Source: ENR-C587 sp942493235
GTDB lineage: Bacteria > Bacteroidota > Ignavibacteria > Kapaibacteriales > UBA2268
Length of the DNA stretch: 64,000 nt
Direction of reading: 5' to 3'
Assembly: GCA_942493235.1 (NCBI GenBank)
Contig: OW818676.1
Location: 930,001 to 994,000 of the forward strand
The position numbers and the translations under genes are program-made. The first letter of the stretch is position 1; each line of letters starts with the position of its first letter. Positions 48,365-57,574 of the stretch are shown in pieces. The notes beneath the pieces are model-generated. The model did no database searches and had not been told where the DNA came from. It was given only the letters and a program-made list of their open reading frames with translations.

Positions 48365-49267
48365 TTATTCGGTTTCTTCCAAAGGTCTGATTTTTTTAAT
48401 TTCGTGGTCAATTGCATTTGCTGACCAAAGCAATTTCGCTCTCAATAAATCATAGTATGAACTGCCGAGAGGCTTAATCATTTTTACACTTTCTTTAGAT
48501 TTTCTAATAACTATAAAATCGCCATTTTTCAAAGTATAATTAATTTGTCCGTCAACTGCAAGATTTGCTATACCGGTATGAGAGGTTACTTTGATTGCTA
48601 ATTCGATAGTATCCGGCAAAACAAGCGGACGTAATGTCATTGAATGCGGTGATATAGGAGTGAGGCACATTACTTCAGTAGATGGTACAATAACCGGTCC
48701 CCCGCAGGATAGCGAATAAGCAGTAGAGCCGGTAGGTGTAGCCACTATCAGTCCATCAGCCCTGTAATTAGCTACTAAATGCTCATTAGCGAAGGCAGAA
48801 ACTGTCAGCATACGAGAAGACCCCTTTTTTTCAATAACAAAATCATTTAGAGCATATAGGGTTTCGTTATTTAATGAAGTCTCAAGTACAGCTCTATCAA
48901 CTACTCGATAATGTCCCTGTAAAATATTTTTAATATTTTCTTCTATTTCATGAATAGAAAATTCAGCTAAAAATCCAAGCTTACCGACATTCATTCCCAT
49001 AATTGGAATATCTTTAGTGATTAGCTGTCTGGCAGCAGAAAGCATAGTGCCGTCTCCACCGAAAGAAATTACTATATCAGCAAATTTATCAAATTCAAAT
49101 GCGTTCAATTGTTTGATTTTTGAAGATAACTCATCAGGAAAATGAGAAAGCAATTCTTCTGAAGCACAGCATTCGGCTCCGTTATTTAATAAAATTCTCG
49201 CAGAAATCTCAGCATATTTATATGCTTCGGGTTTTGTAGAATTTTCAAATAGTCCAACTTTTTTCAT
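48365..49267 (-). CDS. nadK: NAD kinase
   Basis: A 300-residue enzyme that phosphorylates NAD+ to NADP+. The catalytic GGDG motif is at residues 70-73 (DIVISFGGDGTMLSAAR), followed by IPIMGMNVGKLGFLAEF. The conserved YRADGLIVATPTGSTAYSLSCGGPVIVP block holds the substrate-binding site. Length is typical. It is a single gene ending in a strong terminator and converges with the T9SS gene. Confidence 0.95.
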   Translation of the reverse strand: MKKVGLFENSTKPEAYKYAEISARILLNNGAECCASEELLSHFPDELSSKIKQLNAFEFDKFADIVISFGGDGTMLSAARQLITKDIPIMGMNVGKLGFLAEFSIHEIEENIKNILQGHYRVVDRAVLETSLNNETLYALNDFVIEKKGSSRMLTVSAFANEHLVANYRADGLIVATPTGSTAYSLSCGGPVIVPSTEVMCLTPISPHSMTLRPLVLPDTIELAIKVTSHTGIANLAVDGQINYTLKNGDFIVIRKSKESVKMIKPLGSSYYDLLRAKLLWSANAIDHEIKKIRPLEETE

Positions 49268-49644
49268 TTAATTCCCGGCTTTGAAATTATAATAAACATT
49301 TATAAAAAAGTAAATATAACAAAAAACTTGTTATTAAAATAGTTTTTTGTTGATTTAAAAGATAGAGAATTGAGTAAATAAAAAATGAATTAGAAAGAGT
49401 TATAATAAAGTAGCAGTATAAGCGAGATATTTTGATGTTGTACGTATCTAACTCAATGCTATGTGTTGGGGTTATTACTTATAGAAGAAATATAACGGGC
49501 ACAAGGGACATTTTTTAAATATAATCTTTAATAATTCGTCTCAACTTTAATTCTATTTAAGCAGTTAATTCGAATAATATTCAAATACTTTCGAAGTTCA
49601 TTCAAATAGAATTAAGCACACTTTATAAATTTACAATTGAAAAT
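49268..49644. other. 377-bp spacer between divergent nadK and RNA methyltransferase genes
   Basis: The spacer is AT-rich with no gene. An inverted repeat, TTAATTCTATTTAA (about 49547-49560) and TCAAATAGAATTAA (49602-49615), ends 30 bp before the methyltransferase start and could fold in its leader RNA. No clear promoter box is seen. Confidence 0.4.
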
Positions 49645-50871
49645 ATGGAAAATAAATACCAAATGACGGCTACCACTAATTTTGGGCTTGAGGAAATATT
49701 AGCCGGAGAATTAAAGAAAATTGGTGCCGAAGATATTGAAATTATGTATAGAGCAGTTGGTTTCAAAGGAACTAAAGAGACTATGTATCGTGCAAATTTA
49801 GAAATTAGAACTGCCCTAAGAATATTAAAACCCATAGCTTCGTTTAGTATTCGTAATGAAATTGATTTATACAAAAACACATTTGCAATAGAATGGGACA
49901 AAATGCTCACACCGGAGACCACATTTGCAATAAACGTAGCTATGCATTCTGAAAATTTTACCAACTCGAATTATTTAGCGATGAAAGCAAAAGATGCAGT
50001 AGTTGACCAATTACGTACAGTCTATGGCAAACGTCCGAATGTTGAATTAGACGACCCTGATTTGCGAATGCACTTTTACATAAATCAAGACCACTGTGTA
50101 GTCTCTCTTGACAGCTCAGGGAACTCATTGCATAAACGTGGCTATAGAATTGGGCAGGGCTTAGCTCCGATTAACGAAGTGCTTGCCGCCGGAATGCTTA
50201 TGCTTGCAGGTTGGGACGGTCAATGCGATTTTGTTGATCCGATGTGTGGTTCAGGAACAATGCTTATGGAAGCCGCGACAATAGCTCACAATATTGCTCC
50301 GGGAATTCTAAATAATAAATTCGGATTTATGAACTGGGGAGATTTCGATGAGTCTCTGTGGAAAAAAATATATGATAATGCTAAAGCAAATGAGCGTGAG
50401 TTTAATCATCTGATTATTGGTTTCGATGAATCGCCAAAGGCAGTAAAAATAGCAAAAGACAATATTAAAAATGCGGAACTCGGGTGGAAAGTTTTAATTA
50501 AAGTCAAGAAACTCCAATCTCTTTCTCCTGATTACTTGCAAGCTATGAACGTGTCCGGCGAAGGTATAATAATGATTAATCCTCCTTATGGTGAGAGATT
50601 AGTGCAAGATGATATTGAAGTATTATATAAAGAAATCGGCAATTGCTTGAAGCTGAATTTCAACGGCTGGACAGCTTGGATAATATCCAGCAATAGGTCT
50701 GCAATGAAGTCTATCGGCTTATCAACAAATAAAAAAATCGTACTATTTAATGGCTCTTTGGAGTGCAGATTCCAAAAATATGAATTATACAGAGGCTCGC
50801 GTAAAAAGAAGAATCTTGATGACCCTAACTATCAACCAAGTGAAGTACAATGGAAACCTATAGATGAATAA
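49645..50871 (+). CDS. THUMP-domain class I RNA methyltransferase (RlmL-type)
   Basis: A 408-residue enzyme. The N-terminal ferredoxin-like/THUMP region (about 1-165) includes FGLEEILAGELKKIGAEDIE and INQDHCVVSLDSSGNSLHKRGYR. It is followed by a methyltransferase domain with the SAM-binding DFVDPMCGSGTMLMEAA (about 193-210) and the catalytic NPPYGERL (about 311-318). The Asn-Pro-Pro-Tyr form indicates methylation of an exocyclic base nitrogen, by analogy with the N-terminal half of RlmL, which makes m2G2445 in 23S rRNA. Target assignment is by family only. The stop codon touches the left end of a palindromic element. Confidence 0.88.
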   Translation: MENKYQMTATTNFGLEEILAGELKKIGAEDIEIMYRAVGFKGTKETMYRANLEIRTALRILKPIASFSIRNEIDLYKNTFAIEWDKMLTPETTFAINVAMHSENFTNSNYLAMKAKDAVVDQLRTVYGKRPNVELDDPDLRMHFYINQDHCVVSLDSSGNSLHKRGYRIGQGLAPINEVLAAGMLMLAGWDGQCDFVDPMCGSGTMLMEAATIAHNIAPGILNNKFGFMNWGDFDESLWKKIYDNAKANEREFNHLIIGFDESPKAVKIAKDNIKNAELGWKVLIKVKKLQSLSPDYLQAMNVSGEGIIMINPPYGERLVQDDIEVLYKEIGNCLKLNFNGWTAWIISSNRSAMKSIGLSTNKKIVLFNGSLECRFQKYELYRGSRKKKNLDDPNYQPSEVQWKPIDE

Positions 50872-51235
50872 TAATATCATTTCTTACTTAAAAGAAAATC
50901 TTTAATATTAAACTGTAGCTTTAGTGGTAGTTTAAAAACTATAAGATTACTGTTTTAGTGATATTAGAATTTCTAAAAGTGCAAGTTTCGCACGCTGAAG
51001 AGGCTGTTTAAAAGTAATAATATTGCTAAATCTTCATTCTGAGTGTAACGAAGAATCCAGAATTATCGTCATTTAGCTTTGTCTGGATTCTTCACTTTGT
51101 TCAGAATGACAAATTTTAGACTACCTCTTGCATCGAAGATAAATAAATAATTTTGATTATTTACACAGTCTCTATAGACGCAGAGTCGGAGCGATGCTAT
51201 ATCTACTAATCCAAGTAGGAAATGATATATGATAC
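50869..51235. repeat. About 365-bp palindromic element (family C) with nested family-B copy
   Basis: It starts at the methyltransferase stop codon with TAATAATATCATTTCTTACTT and ends with AAGTAGGAAATGATATAT. The central family-B copy spans about 51000-51127 (GAGGCTGTTTAAAAGT at left, AAATTTTAGACTACCTC at right, with GTAACGAAGAATCCAG / CTGGATTCTTCACTTTG arms). The inner right family-C motif TTTACACAGTCTC lies near 51160. The layout is the same as at 11995-12368, which also starts at a stop codon. Confidence 0.7.
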
Positions 51236-51595
51236 TAATCAATAATTAAATTCTTATTTTAGCTTAAAAATAAAAAACGTGAGTGGAAATACTTTATATT
51301 CAAATCTTCAGTTATTAAATAAAAATCTCTCTAAACGCTCTCATATAGCAGGTCTGACAATAATAAAAAAAAAGTATTCAATTAAGTGAAACAAAAGGAA
51401 ATCTATTATTATATTGTTTATGTAAGCACAAAGTGATGGTGCTTAGAAAAATCAAATGTACTGTGGAATAATATATTTTTAAAACCTTCCGGAACAAAAA
51501 AAGTTTCGGAAGGGTTAAAAAAAAGTCTGAAACAAAATAGAAATAATAGTTATATTAGATATGTAAAGAATTGAAAACTAAATAGAGAAGGCTGA
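51236..51595. promoter_or_regulatory. Leader region of the second sigma operon
   Basis: AT-rich, no gene. A hairpin AACCTTCCGGAAC / GTTTCGGAAGGGTT (51483-51516) lies about 80 bp before the sigma start. It is followed by TGAAACAAAA at 51528-51537, similar to the TGTAACAAAA box upstream of the other sigma gene and possibly an autoregulatory -35 element. Confidence 0.4.
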
Positions 51596-52162
51596 ATGCC
51601 GATTAAGTTACAACAAATGGATGATTTAGAAGTTTATCAACTGCTGAAACAGGAAACTGAAAAAGAAGCGGCTTTTAAAGAACTATACTCCAGGCATTCA
51701 GCAAGAGTTTTCGCATATTGTAAGCGAATTCTATCAGACCAAGAGGCGGCAGAGGATATATTTCAAGATACTTTTTTAAGTTTTCTGAAATCTGCCGAGC
51801 AGGACAGAGAAATGACAAACGTGCCTGCATTTTTACTTAGAATAGCTCGCAATTTATGCCTAAATAAAAAAAGAGAAAAAAGGAAATATCATATTTCGAT
51901 TGATGATATTGATTTAGGTTATAATGATAATGTATTTGAAAACAAAGAGATTTCTGAACTTATAGCAAGGGCGATGGATTTATTACCTGATGAATTTAGA
52001 GAAGCTATTGTGCTTCAGACTTATAACGGAATGTCTTACAATGAAATAGCAGAATTTTGCAACGTGCCGATGACTACTGTTCGCAACTGGATAGCTCGGG
52101 GCAAAAGAAAGTTAAAAGAAATTTTAGAACCATATTTTGAGATTCCGCAAAATTTAAAATGA
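51596..52162 (+). CDS. ECF (sigma-70 family) RNA polymerase sigma factor
   Basis: A 188-residue sigma factor. Region 2 is AFKELYSRHSARVFAYCKRILSDQEAAEDIFQDTFLSFLK (about 26-67). Region 4 is LPDEFREAIVLQTYNGMSYNEIAEFCNVPMTTVRNWIARGKRKLKEIL (about 134-181). It shares the TNVPAFLLRIARNxCLN segment with the sigma at 37274-37837, so the two are paralogues. A GAAGG site precedes the ATG. The following gene is an anti-sigma/barrel fusion of the same kind as in the other operon, supporting module duplication. The stop codon lies within the first unit of a short tandem repeat. Confidence 0.92.
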   Translation: MPIKLQQMDDLEVYQLLKQETEKEAAFKELYSRHSARVFAYCKRILSDQEAAEDIFQDTFLSFLKSAEQDREMTNVPAFLLRIARNLCLNKKREKRKYHISIDDIDLGYNDNVFENKEISELIARAMDLLPDEFREAIVLQTYNGMSYNEIAEFCNVPMTTVRNWIARGKRKLKEILEPYFEIPQNLK

Positions 52163-52250
52163 TAATTGAAAAATCAAGATAGATAATTGAAAAATCAAGA
52201 TGACAATTGAAAAATCAAGATGATAATTGAAATATAAGATAATAATTAAA
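52159..52250 (+). repeat. 20-bp tandem repeat between sigma and anti-sigma genes
   Basis: Four to five units of TGATAATTGAAAAATCAAGA start at the sigma stop codon and decay rightward. They fill nearly the whole 125-bp gap to the anti-sigma gene, whereas the paralogous operon has a 7-bp gap. Confidence 0.8.
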
Positions 52251-52287
52251 GAATAAGAAATTTACAAATAGAAGAATAGATAGTATT

Positions 52288-53664
52288 ATGGCTGAATACT
52301 TAAATAATGAAACTCGAGACTTAATCTACCACTTCTTAGATGGAGAGGCAGATGTTGCTCAGCAAAAAGTCTTATTTGACTCTCTGGCTGAGGATGAAGA
52401 ACTGCAGAGCGAGTTTAATCAGGCTGTCGAGCTTAATAATGCTCTTAGCTTTGATAAAATGAATCTTGCTCCATCTGCTGCCTTAACTGATAATTTGTTT
52501 AAGAAAGTCGGGTTTAGTGTTGGCGGAGCTACGGTCTCTGCTCCTATAGAGCCGATTGCAGCAACTTGGACAGCTATGTTTTTAAGCCGAGTGTCAAGTC
52601 TTATTAATCGCTATGCCACTGGTACAGCCGCCGCTTTGGTATCAGCATCAATTATTTTCTCGGTATATAATATTGTAGAAACCGGATTAAATAAAACAGA
52701 TAAAAATGAAGATAATACAATTGTAAACAGCATTGTATCAAGTAATACAAACACTTATAAACAAAACAATTATCCTGTTTCAAGTTCAATTGAAAGTCAA
52801 ACAAAAGCTGTAGCCAAAACTAAAAAATCAAATAATGTATTTAATAATAATATATTTAATAATAATGATAACAACGAGTTTGTAAATTCACTCAATACTA
52901 CAAAGAGTAATTCAACTAAGCAATCAGGGGCATTAAATAACAATAATGATTTGAATGCAAATGAAGATGCTTTAGATAATAGGCTTACTTCAAATACTCT
53001 TGCATCAAATAATTTGGAAACAGAATCCGCTCTGCAAGATAATAAGATTTCACAATTCGAGACAATGAGAATTGAGCATTCTAAGGTAAATAGCAATATT
53101 GACAATAAGCTCAATAGTATGCAAACTTTCGGAGGATTTTCTATAAATCCGCTTTCTATGGAGTTTGATAACACGGAAAATTTGAATTTATCTATTGAGC
53201 TTGGTGGAGTTAGTGCTTTGAATTATTATCCGAATAGAACTGTTGACGAAAGCGGAGCAGGGCTAAACAATATGAATATTGCTATCAAATACAATTTCAA
53301 TAATAATCATTCATTAGGTCTGGTCGGCGGTAAAGAATCATTGCAAATGTATGAGATTGAAAAGAATAAGAAAAAATATATTTTCAATAAAGAGACAAGT
53401 ATTCTCTGGGCAGGTATAAATTACAAATATAGTTTAGATAAAATCGAATCATTATACTATGTGCAGCCTTATTCAGAGATTACTTTTGGCGGTACTAAAT
53501 ATGGACCTGTCTCAAAGGGTGTACTCGGAGTATCTTACAATATGTTTTCTAACTTTAATTTAAGTTTGGGTTTTGAATGGACTACTTTAGTATATTCCGA
53601 ATTAAACTCAATTAAAGCTACTCATAAAAGTGGTATAGTTTATAAATTGTCCTATAACTTTTAA
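52288..53664 (+). CDS. Membrane-spanning anti-sigma-like protein with C-terminal beta-barrel-like domain
   Basis: A 458-residue protein. The N-terminal cytoplasmic part (about 1-100: LIYHFLDGEADVAQQKVLFDSLAEDEELQSEFNQA) resembles anti-sigma N-termini without zinc ligands. A single membrane helix lies at about 112-131. A 150-residue stretch dominated by Asn, Ser, Thr and Lys follows, then a strand-rich domain (about 285-458) ending in Phe after LSYNF. Such a C-terminal aromatic residue is the outer-membrane barrel signal. The architecture matches the protein at 35980-37266. The following lipoprotein gene (11-bp gap) is likely part of the same envelope module. What it senses is unknown. Confidence 0.65.
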   Translation: MAEYLNNETRDLIYHFLDGEADVAQQKVLFDSLAEDEELQSEFNQAVELNNALSFDKMNLAPSAALTDNLFKKVGFSVGGATVSAPIEPIAATWTAMFLSRVSSLINRYATGTAAALVSASIIFSVYNIVETGLNKTDKNEDNTIVNSIVSSNTNTYKQNNYPVSSSIESQTKAVAKTKKSNNVFNNNIFNNNDNNEFVNSLNTTKSNSTKQSGALNNNNDLNANEDALDNRLTSNTLASNNLETESALQDNKISQFETMRIEHSKVNSNIDNKLNSMQTFGGFSINPLSMEFDNTENLNLSIELGGVSALNYYPNRTVDESGAGLNNMNIAIKYNFNNNHSLGLVGGKESLQMYEIEKNKKKYIFNKETSILWAGINYKYSLDKIESLYYVQPYSEITFGGTKYGPVSKGVLGVSYNMFSNFNLSLGFEWTTLVYSELNSIKATHKSGIVYKLSYNF

Positions 53665-53675
53665 TTAGAACAAAA

Positions 53676-54392
53676 ATGAAAAGAATAATCAAAATATTAT
53701 TGGTGATAAACTTAGCTGTGATTTCACTACTTATATTCAGCTCTTGTCAAGATGCTACTATAAGCCCTTACGAACAGCCGATATCTAAACCTATAATATT
53801 AAACGATTATCCATTAGAAATCGGTAATTATTGGAAATATACTGTTAGCTATCCGGGCGAGAACACAATAGATACTTTTTTAGTATCAATTAAATCAAAA
53901 AATACTAAAAATATATTTGATACTACATTATATGAGTATTTATTTACCGAGAAATATTCTACTAATAGTGTGTCTCATCAAGAGCAGTATAATGGAAGGA
54001 TATTTAATTACAAAAATAATATATATATAACTCAGAATAACAGACTGACAACAAACAAACCCCAGTTTGTAAGAATAATTCAAGATACTATGTTTAATGG
54101 GTTGATTTGGGTTGATACTTTATATAAAGATATGCAAGGTTTACCAGCAATAGTAGAATTAAGAAAAGTAGAAGCAAAGCTTGATACTACATTTAACAAT
54201 ATAAAGTTTAGAAATTGCTATCTAACTTCACGGAATTGGATATATCATTCACAGGGCAGAATTGATACTGTGAAAATCGGGACTGAAATATTTTGCCCCA
54301 CAGTCGGAATAATTTATCAAGACGAATCTGTTGATAACGAGGTCTATGAGAAGAGAGTTATTTACGATTATATGATTTCAATAAGACAATAA
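53676..54392 (+). CDS. Lipoprotein of unknown function in the sigma/anti-sigma operon
   Basis: A 238-residue protein with a lipoprotein signal peptide, LLIFSSC, placing the lipidated Cys at about residue 26. The mature part opens with NDYPLEIGNYWKYTVSYPGENTIDTFLVSI, a strand-rich pattern seen in many uncharacterised Bacteroidota lipoproteins. No catalytic motif is recognised. It follows the anti-sigma/barrel gene by 11 bp, so it is probably co-transcribed. It could be a periplasmic or surface partner of the barrel, but this is speculative. Confidence 0.7.
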   Translation: MKRIIKILLVINLAVISLLIFSSCQDATISPYEQPISKPIILNDYPLEIGNYWKYTVSYPGENTIDTFLVSIKSKNTKNIFDTTLYEYLFTEKYSTNSVSHQEQYNGRIFNYKNNIYITQNNRLTTNKPQFVRIIQDTMFNGLIWVDTLYKDMQGLPAIVELRKVEAKLDTTFNNIKFRNCYLTSRNWIYHSQGRIDTVKIGTEIFCPTVGIIYQDESVDNEVYEKRVIYDYMISIRQ

Positions 54393-54451
54393 TTCTCTAA
54401 AAAAAGAGAAGATTTAATTTAATATTTTTTACTAATTAGTTGAGGTGTACT

Positions 54452-57043
54452 ATGAGAACAAATTACGTAAAAAGAGGACTATTATTACCTCTATTAGCAA
54501 TTATGTTCCTATTTTCGGCAGGGCTTGCAAATGCCCAACAGGATTCGACCAATGACCAAATTTGGTTTACGAATCCATACAGAAGTTTTACGATTACACT
54601 TGGTGAGGAATTTGCATACCAGTATGAGGCAGCTACAAATCTGGAAGGAAATATCAGATTTGAGTTAGACTTTAATTCACCACAAGGTACTCAATACCAA
54701 ATTCCCGAAGGCATCGAAATAGATGCAGAATCAGGGATACTTACTTGGACTCCGGAAGAAGAAGGTGCTTATTTCTTTAGAGTAAAAGCCTACATGGAAA
54801 ATGATTCTTCGATTTATACTTATTGCAATAATTATATTTATATTGAAAGACCATGGACACCACCATGTGCAACAATAAATATAAATCTAACTGCACCGGA
54901 AACTCTTGATACTTCTTACTATTATTTCAATATTTTTGCTTTACCTGTCGGTGAAGAATTAGGTTCATCTAACATATACTTCGCCAATAAGGCTAATCCG
55001 AGCAGTGCAAATATATACACTATTCAAGTGCCTGCCGGTGAATATAATGTATATTTAGATGTTAACGGGAACGCTCAGCAAAATGACTTAATAGCAATTG
55101 GTGCTAATAATCCTTATACAATCGTTTGCGATGATATTTTGAACATAGAGCAAACAATTACTTATGACGATTTACCTGACTTGGTTCTTTTTAATGACAT
55201 ACCACAAAGCCCAATTTACGATCTGAATGATACGATTTCTTTTGTAGTTGAAGCAGTGTCCACTAAGAATAATCCTATTAATTATACTCTAATTACAGGT
55301 CCAGAGGGAGCTACTTTAGACCCTGTTACAGGACAATTCACTTGGATACCTACAAGTGCGGGCTATCAGCAACTAATTGTTAAAGCATATACTACTAACG
55401 ACTCAAGTGTATTTAATCACTTACAGTGGTATATTTATGTTCGTGAAAATGAAGTCCCATCTCAAGAAAGATGTGCGGTATTCATGGGCTATATCACTGA
55501 CGAGCAAGGCGAAGCTATCAGAAATGCATCTGTTTATGCTATTAGAACTGATTCTACTGGTATAAATTATGAAACAGATTATATGTTTAGAGATAACACA
55601 AGTGGCAATGGTTTTTATGTTATGGCAGTACCTGCCGGAACCTATACATTAGTAGTTGAAGCAAATAATTATGTAATGGAATATTTTGACAATACAAGTG
55701 ATTATTTCGCAGCTACTCAATATACAGTAGATTGCTATGATACATTAACATTAAATGCAGAGCTTGCAGCTTATGAACTACCAAATATATATACTGTAAG
55801 CGGTAGAATTACTGATGAAACTACAGGCGAAGGTTTATCCGGTGTTGTAGAATTCTTCTACGCAGTAACCGATAGCACTAATGGTGGCATTAACTTCCCT
55901 AATTATTGCAAATGGTTTGAAACATCAACTGATGAATCAGGTTATTATTCAATTCAAATTCCGGAAGACTATACATTCGTTGCAAGAGCTTATTCTACAA
56001 GAGAATACTTCCCTGAATATTTTAATAATACTATGATTCAAGATGAAGCCGAATTAGTAACTTTAACCGGCGACAGAAATGATATTAACTTTGGTTTAAC
56101 TCCTTGGACTAATCCGACTCCACTTAACGGTTTTGGCGGTTCAGTTAGCAATCCTGAAGGTACAGCTCTAAGAGCTATGGTAACAGCTATAAGAATCCCC
56201 GGTGAAAATGAAAATGTTGACTACGCATTTTTCAATGCACCATCAGACTCAGAAGGTAATTACTATTTCGAGAATCTCCCAGTAGGTAACTATATATTGT
56301 TTGCTATGGCATTCAATGGTAGAGTATTGCCGGGCTTCTACGTAATGGGTGACACCGCTACTTGGAATTGGCAGTCTGCAACTGTTATTGCTCTTAATGA
56401 TATAGTATTGACAGTTCAGCACGATATTATATTACCAAATATTGAAGGCGTACCGGGTCCAGGTAGAATTCGCGGAAAAATCAACAAACATCATAGCGGT
56501 GGTTTAGTATTTGGTCAAGATGGCACAATTTGCAGTGAAGATGTTGTTGATGGAGCTATTATATCTATCTTTAATAAAAATAACGTCCCTGTAAGCTATT
56601 TTGAATCAGATAGCAAAGGCGAATTTGATATTAAGAATATTGCTTTTGGCGATTACAAAGTAGTTGCTTCTAAAGTTGGTTATACTTCTTCTCAATCAAC
56701 TCTTAAAATAACTAAAGACACTTTCGAGCTAAATGAGACACTTTATATGGAAGCTCTTAACGATAATCTTGATGTAAATGATTTATCAGAGCTTAATTCA
56801 ATTAAAGTATATCCTAACCCTGCTCAAGCAATTGCAAATATCGCATTCAACGGTACTGACGGTAATGTATTAATTACAATTTCAGATGTTCAAGGTAATG
56901 AAATATTGAAATTAGAATCAGCTACAATTACCGGAATCAACACTGTTAACTTTAATGTTAATCAGTTTTCTAATGGAGTATATTTAGTAAAAGTAACCGG
57001 TAACGGTGCAAATTATCAAACTTTACTAAATGTAGTTAAATAA
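54452..57043 (+). CDS. T9SS-secreted protein with cadherin/Ig-like and carboxypeptidase-regulatory-like domains
   Basis: An 863-residue exported protein. It has a signal peptide (1-29, FLFSAGLANAQQ). Two putative-Ig modules of He_PIG type contain GIEIDAESGILTWTPEEEGAYFFRVKA and GATLDPVTGQFTWIPTSAGYQQLIVKA. Several carboxypeptidase-regulatory-like beta-sandwiches follow (VSGRITDETTGEGLSGVVEF, GAIISIFNKNNVPVSYFESDSKGEFDIKNIAFGDYKVVASKVGY), and a T9SS tail ends the protein (KVYPNPAQAIANIAF...GVYLVKVTGNG). The function is probably surface adhesion or structural. The open frame begins four codons earlier at a TTG, but the ATG at 54452 has GAGGT at the right distance. It may be expressed with the sigma operon or alone. 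Confidence 0.85.
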   Translation: MRTNYVKRGLLLPLLAIMFLFSAGLANAQQDSTNDQIWFTNPYRSFTITLGEEFAYQYEAATNLEGNIRFELDFNSPQGTQYQIPEGIEIDAESGILTWTPEEEGAYFFRVKAYMENDSSIYTYCNNYIYIERPWTPPCATININLTAPETLDTSYYYFNIFALPVGEELGSSNIYFANKANPSSANIYTIQVPAGEYNVYLDVNGNAQQNDLIAIGANNPYTIVCDDILNIEQTITYDDLPDLVLFNDIPQSPIYDLNDTISFVVEAVSTKNNPINYTLITGPEGATLDPVTGQFTWIPTSAGYQQLIVKAYTTNDSSVFNHLQWYIYVRENEVPSQERCAVFMGYITDEQGEAIRNASVYAIRTDSTGINYETDYMFRDNTSGNGFYVMAVPAGTYTLVVEANNYVMEYFDNTSDYFAATQYTVDCYDTLTLNAELAAYELPNIYTVSGRITDETTGEGLSGVVEFFYAVTDSTNGGINFPNYCKWFETSTDESGYYSIQIPEDYTFVARAYSTREYFPEYFNNTMIQDEAELVTLTGDRNDINFGLTPWTNPTPLNGFGGSVSNPEGTALRAMVTAIRIPGENENVDYAFFNAPSDSEGNYYFENLPVGNYILFAMAFNGRVLPGFYVMGDTATWNWQSATVIALNDIVLTVQHDIILPNIEGVPGPGRIRGKINKHHSGGLVFGQDGTICSEDVVDGAIISIFNKNNVPVSYFESDSKGEFDIKNIAFGDYKVVASKVGYTSSQSTLKITKDTFELNETLYMEALNDNLDVNDLSELNSIKVYPNPAQAIANIAFNGTDGNVLITISDVQGNEILKLESATITGINTVNFNVNQFSNGVYLVKVTGNGANYQTLLNVVK

Positions 57044-57076
57044 ATTTCCTTTTCATAGGAACCCCGCAAAACAGAT

Positions 57077-57105
57077 AACCGGAGCAATATACCGCTCCGG
57101 TTTTT
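57077..57105 (+). terminator. Terminator of the T9SS gene
   Basis: AACCGGAGC and GCTCCGGTT pair around an 8-nt loop, then TTTT; about 35 bp after the stop codon. Confidence 0.85.
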
Positions 57106-57112
57106 CTAATTT

Positions 57113-57395
57113 ATAAGCAAGCTAATAAAGCAATCTTTCTTACAACGGCGTAGCTGTTGAACATCGATAATAAACATTGTTTAGTCCCCACACTCTTTCT
57201 TCTCTTTTTGTTGTTAAAACAAGCGAGTGGTGATGGTGTATCTCATTATGTTACCAATGTATAACTCCTATCGGAGTTAAAATTATAAATTCAAAATTCA
57301 AAGATGTTTATCCAATAAGATAACAAAAATCAATATTTGATATATAAGGATTTCTTTATACTAATAACAATTATTTGCTAACCCACTTAAAATAG
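57113..57395 (+). repeat. Family A-long element, copy 3
   Basis: Closely similar to copy 1 over its length (ACAACGGCGTAGCTGTTGAAC near 57132, the CTCTTTTTGTTGTTAAAACAAG block, AACTCCTATCGGAGTT, and the GCTAACCCACTTAAAATAG end). The left terminal repeat is decayed. It sits directly after the T9SS gene terminator. Confidence 0.75.
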
Positions 57396-57574
57396 CGAAG
57401 ACCCGGAAATATTGTGCTTATGGTACAATATTTATTATTTATAAAGTCTTATTCGTTTATTCTTCATTATGCAAAGAATAATATTGATAATAAAATAAAT
57501 ATTATTTGGAAATAATCATATTTTATGTTATTTTGAACTAAAATCTTATTGTAAATAAATTAGATTGAGGATAT

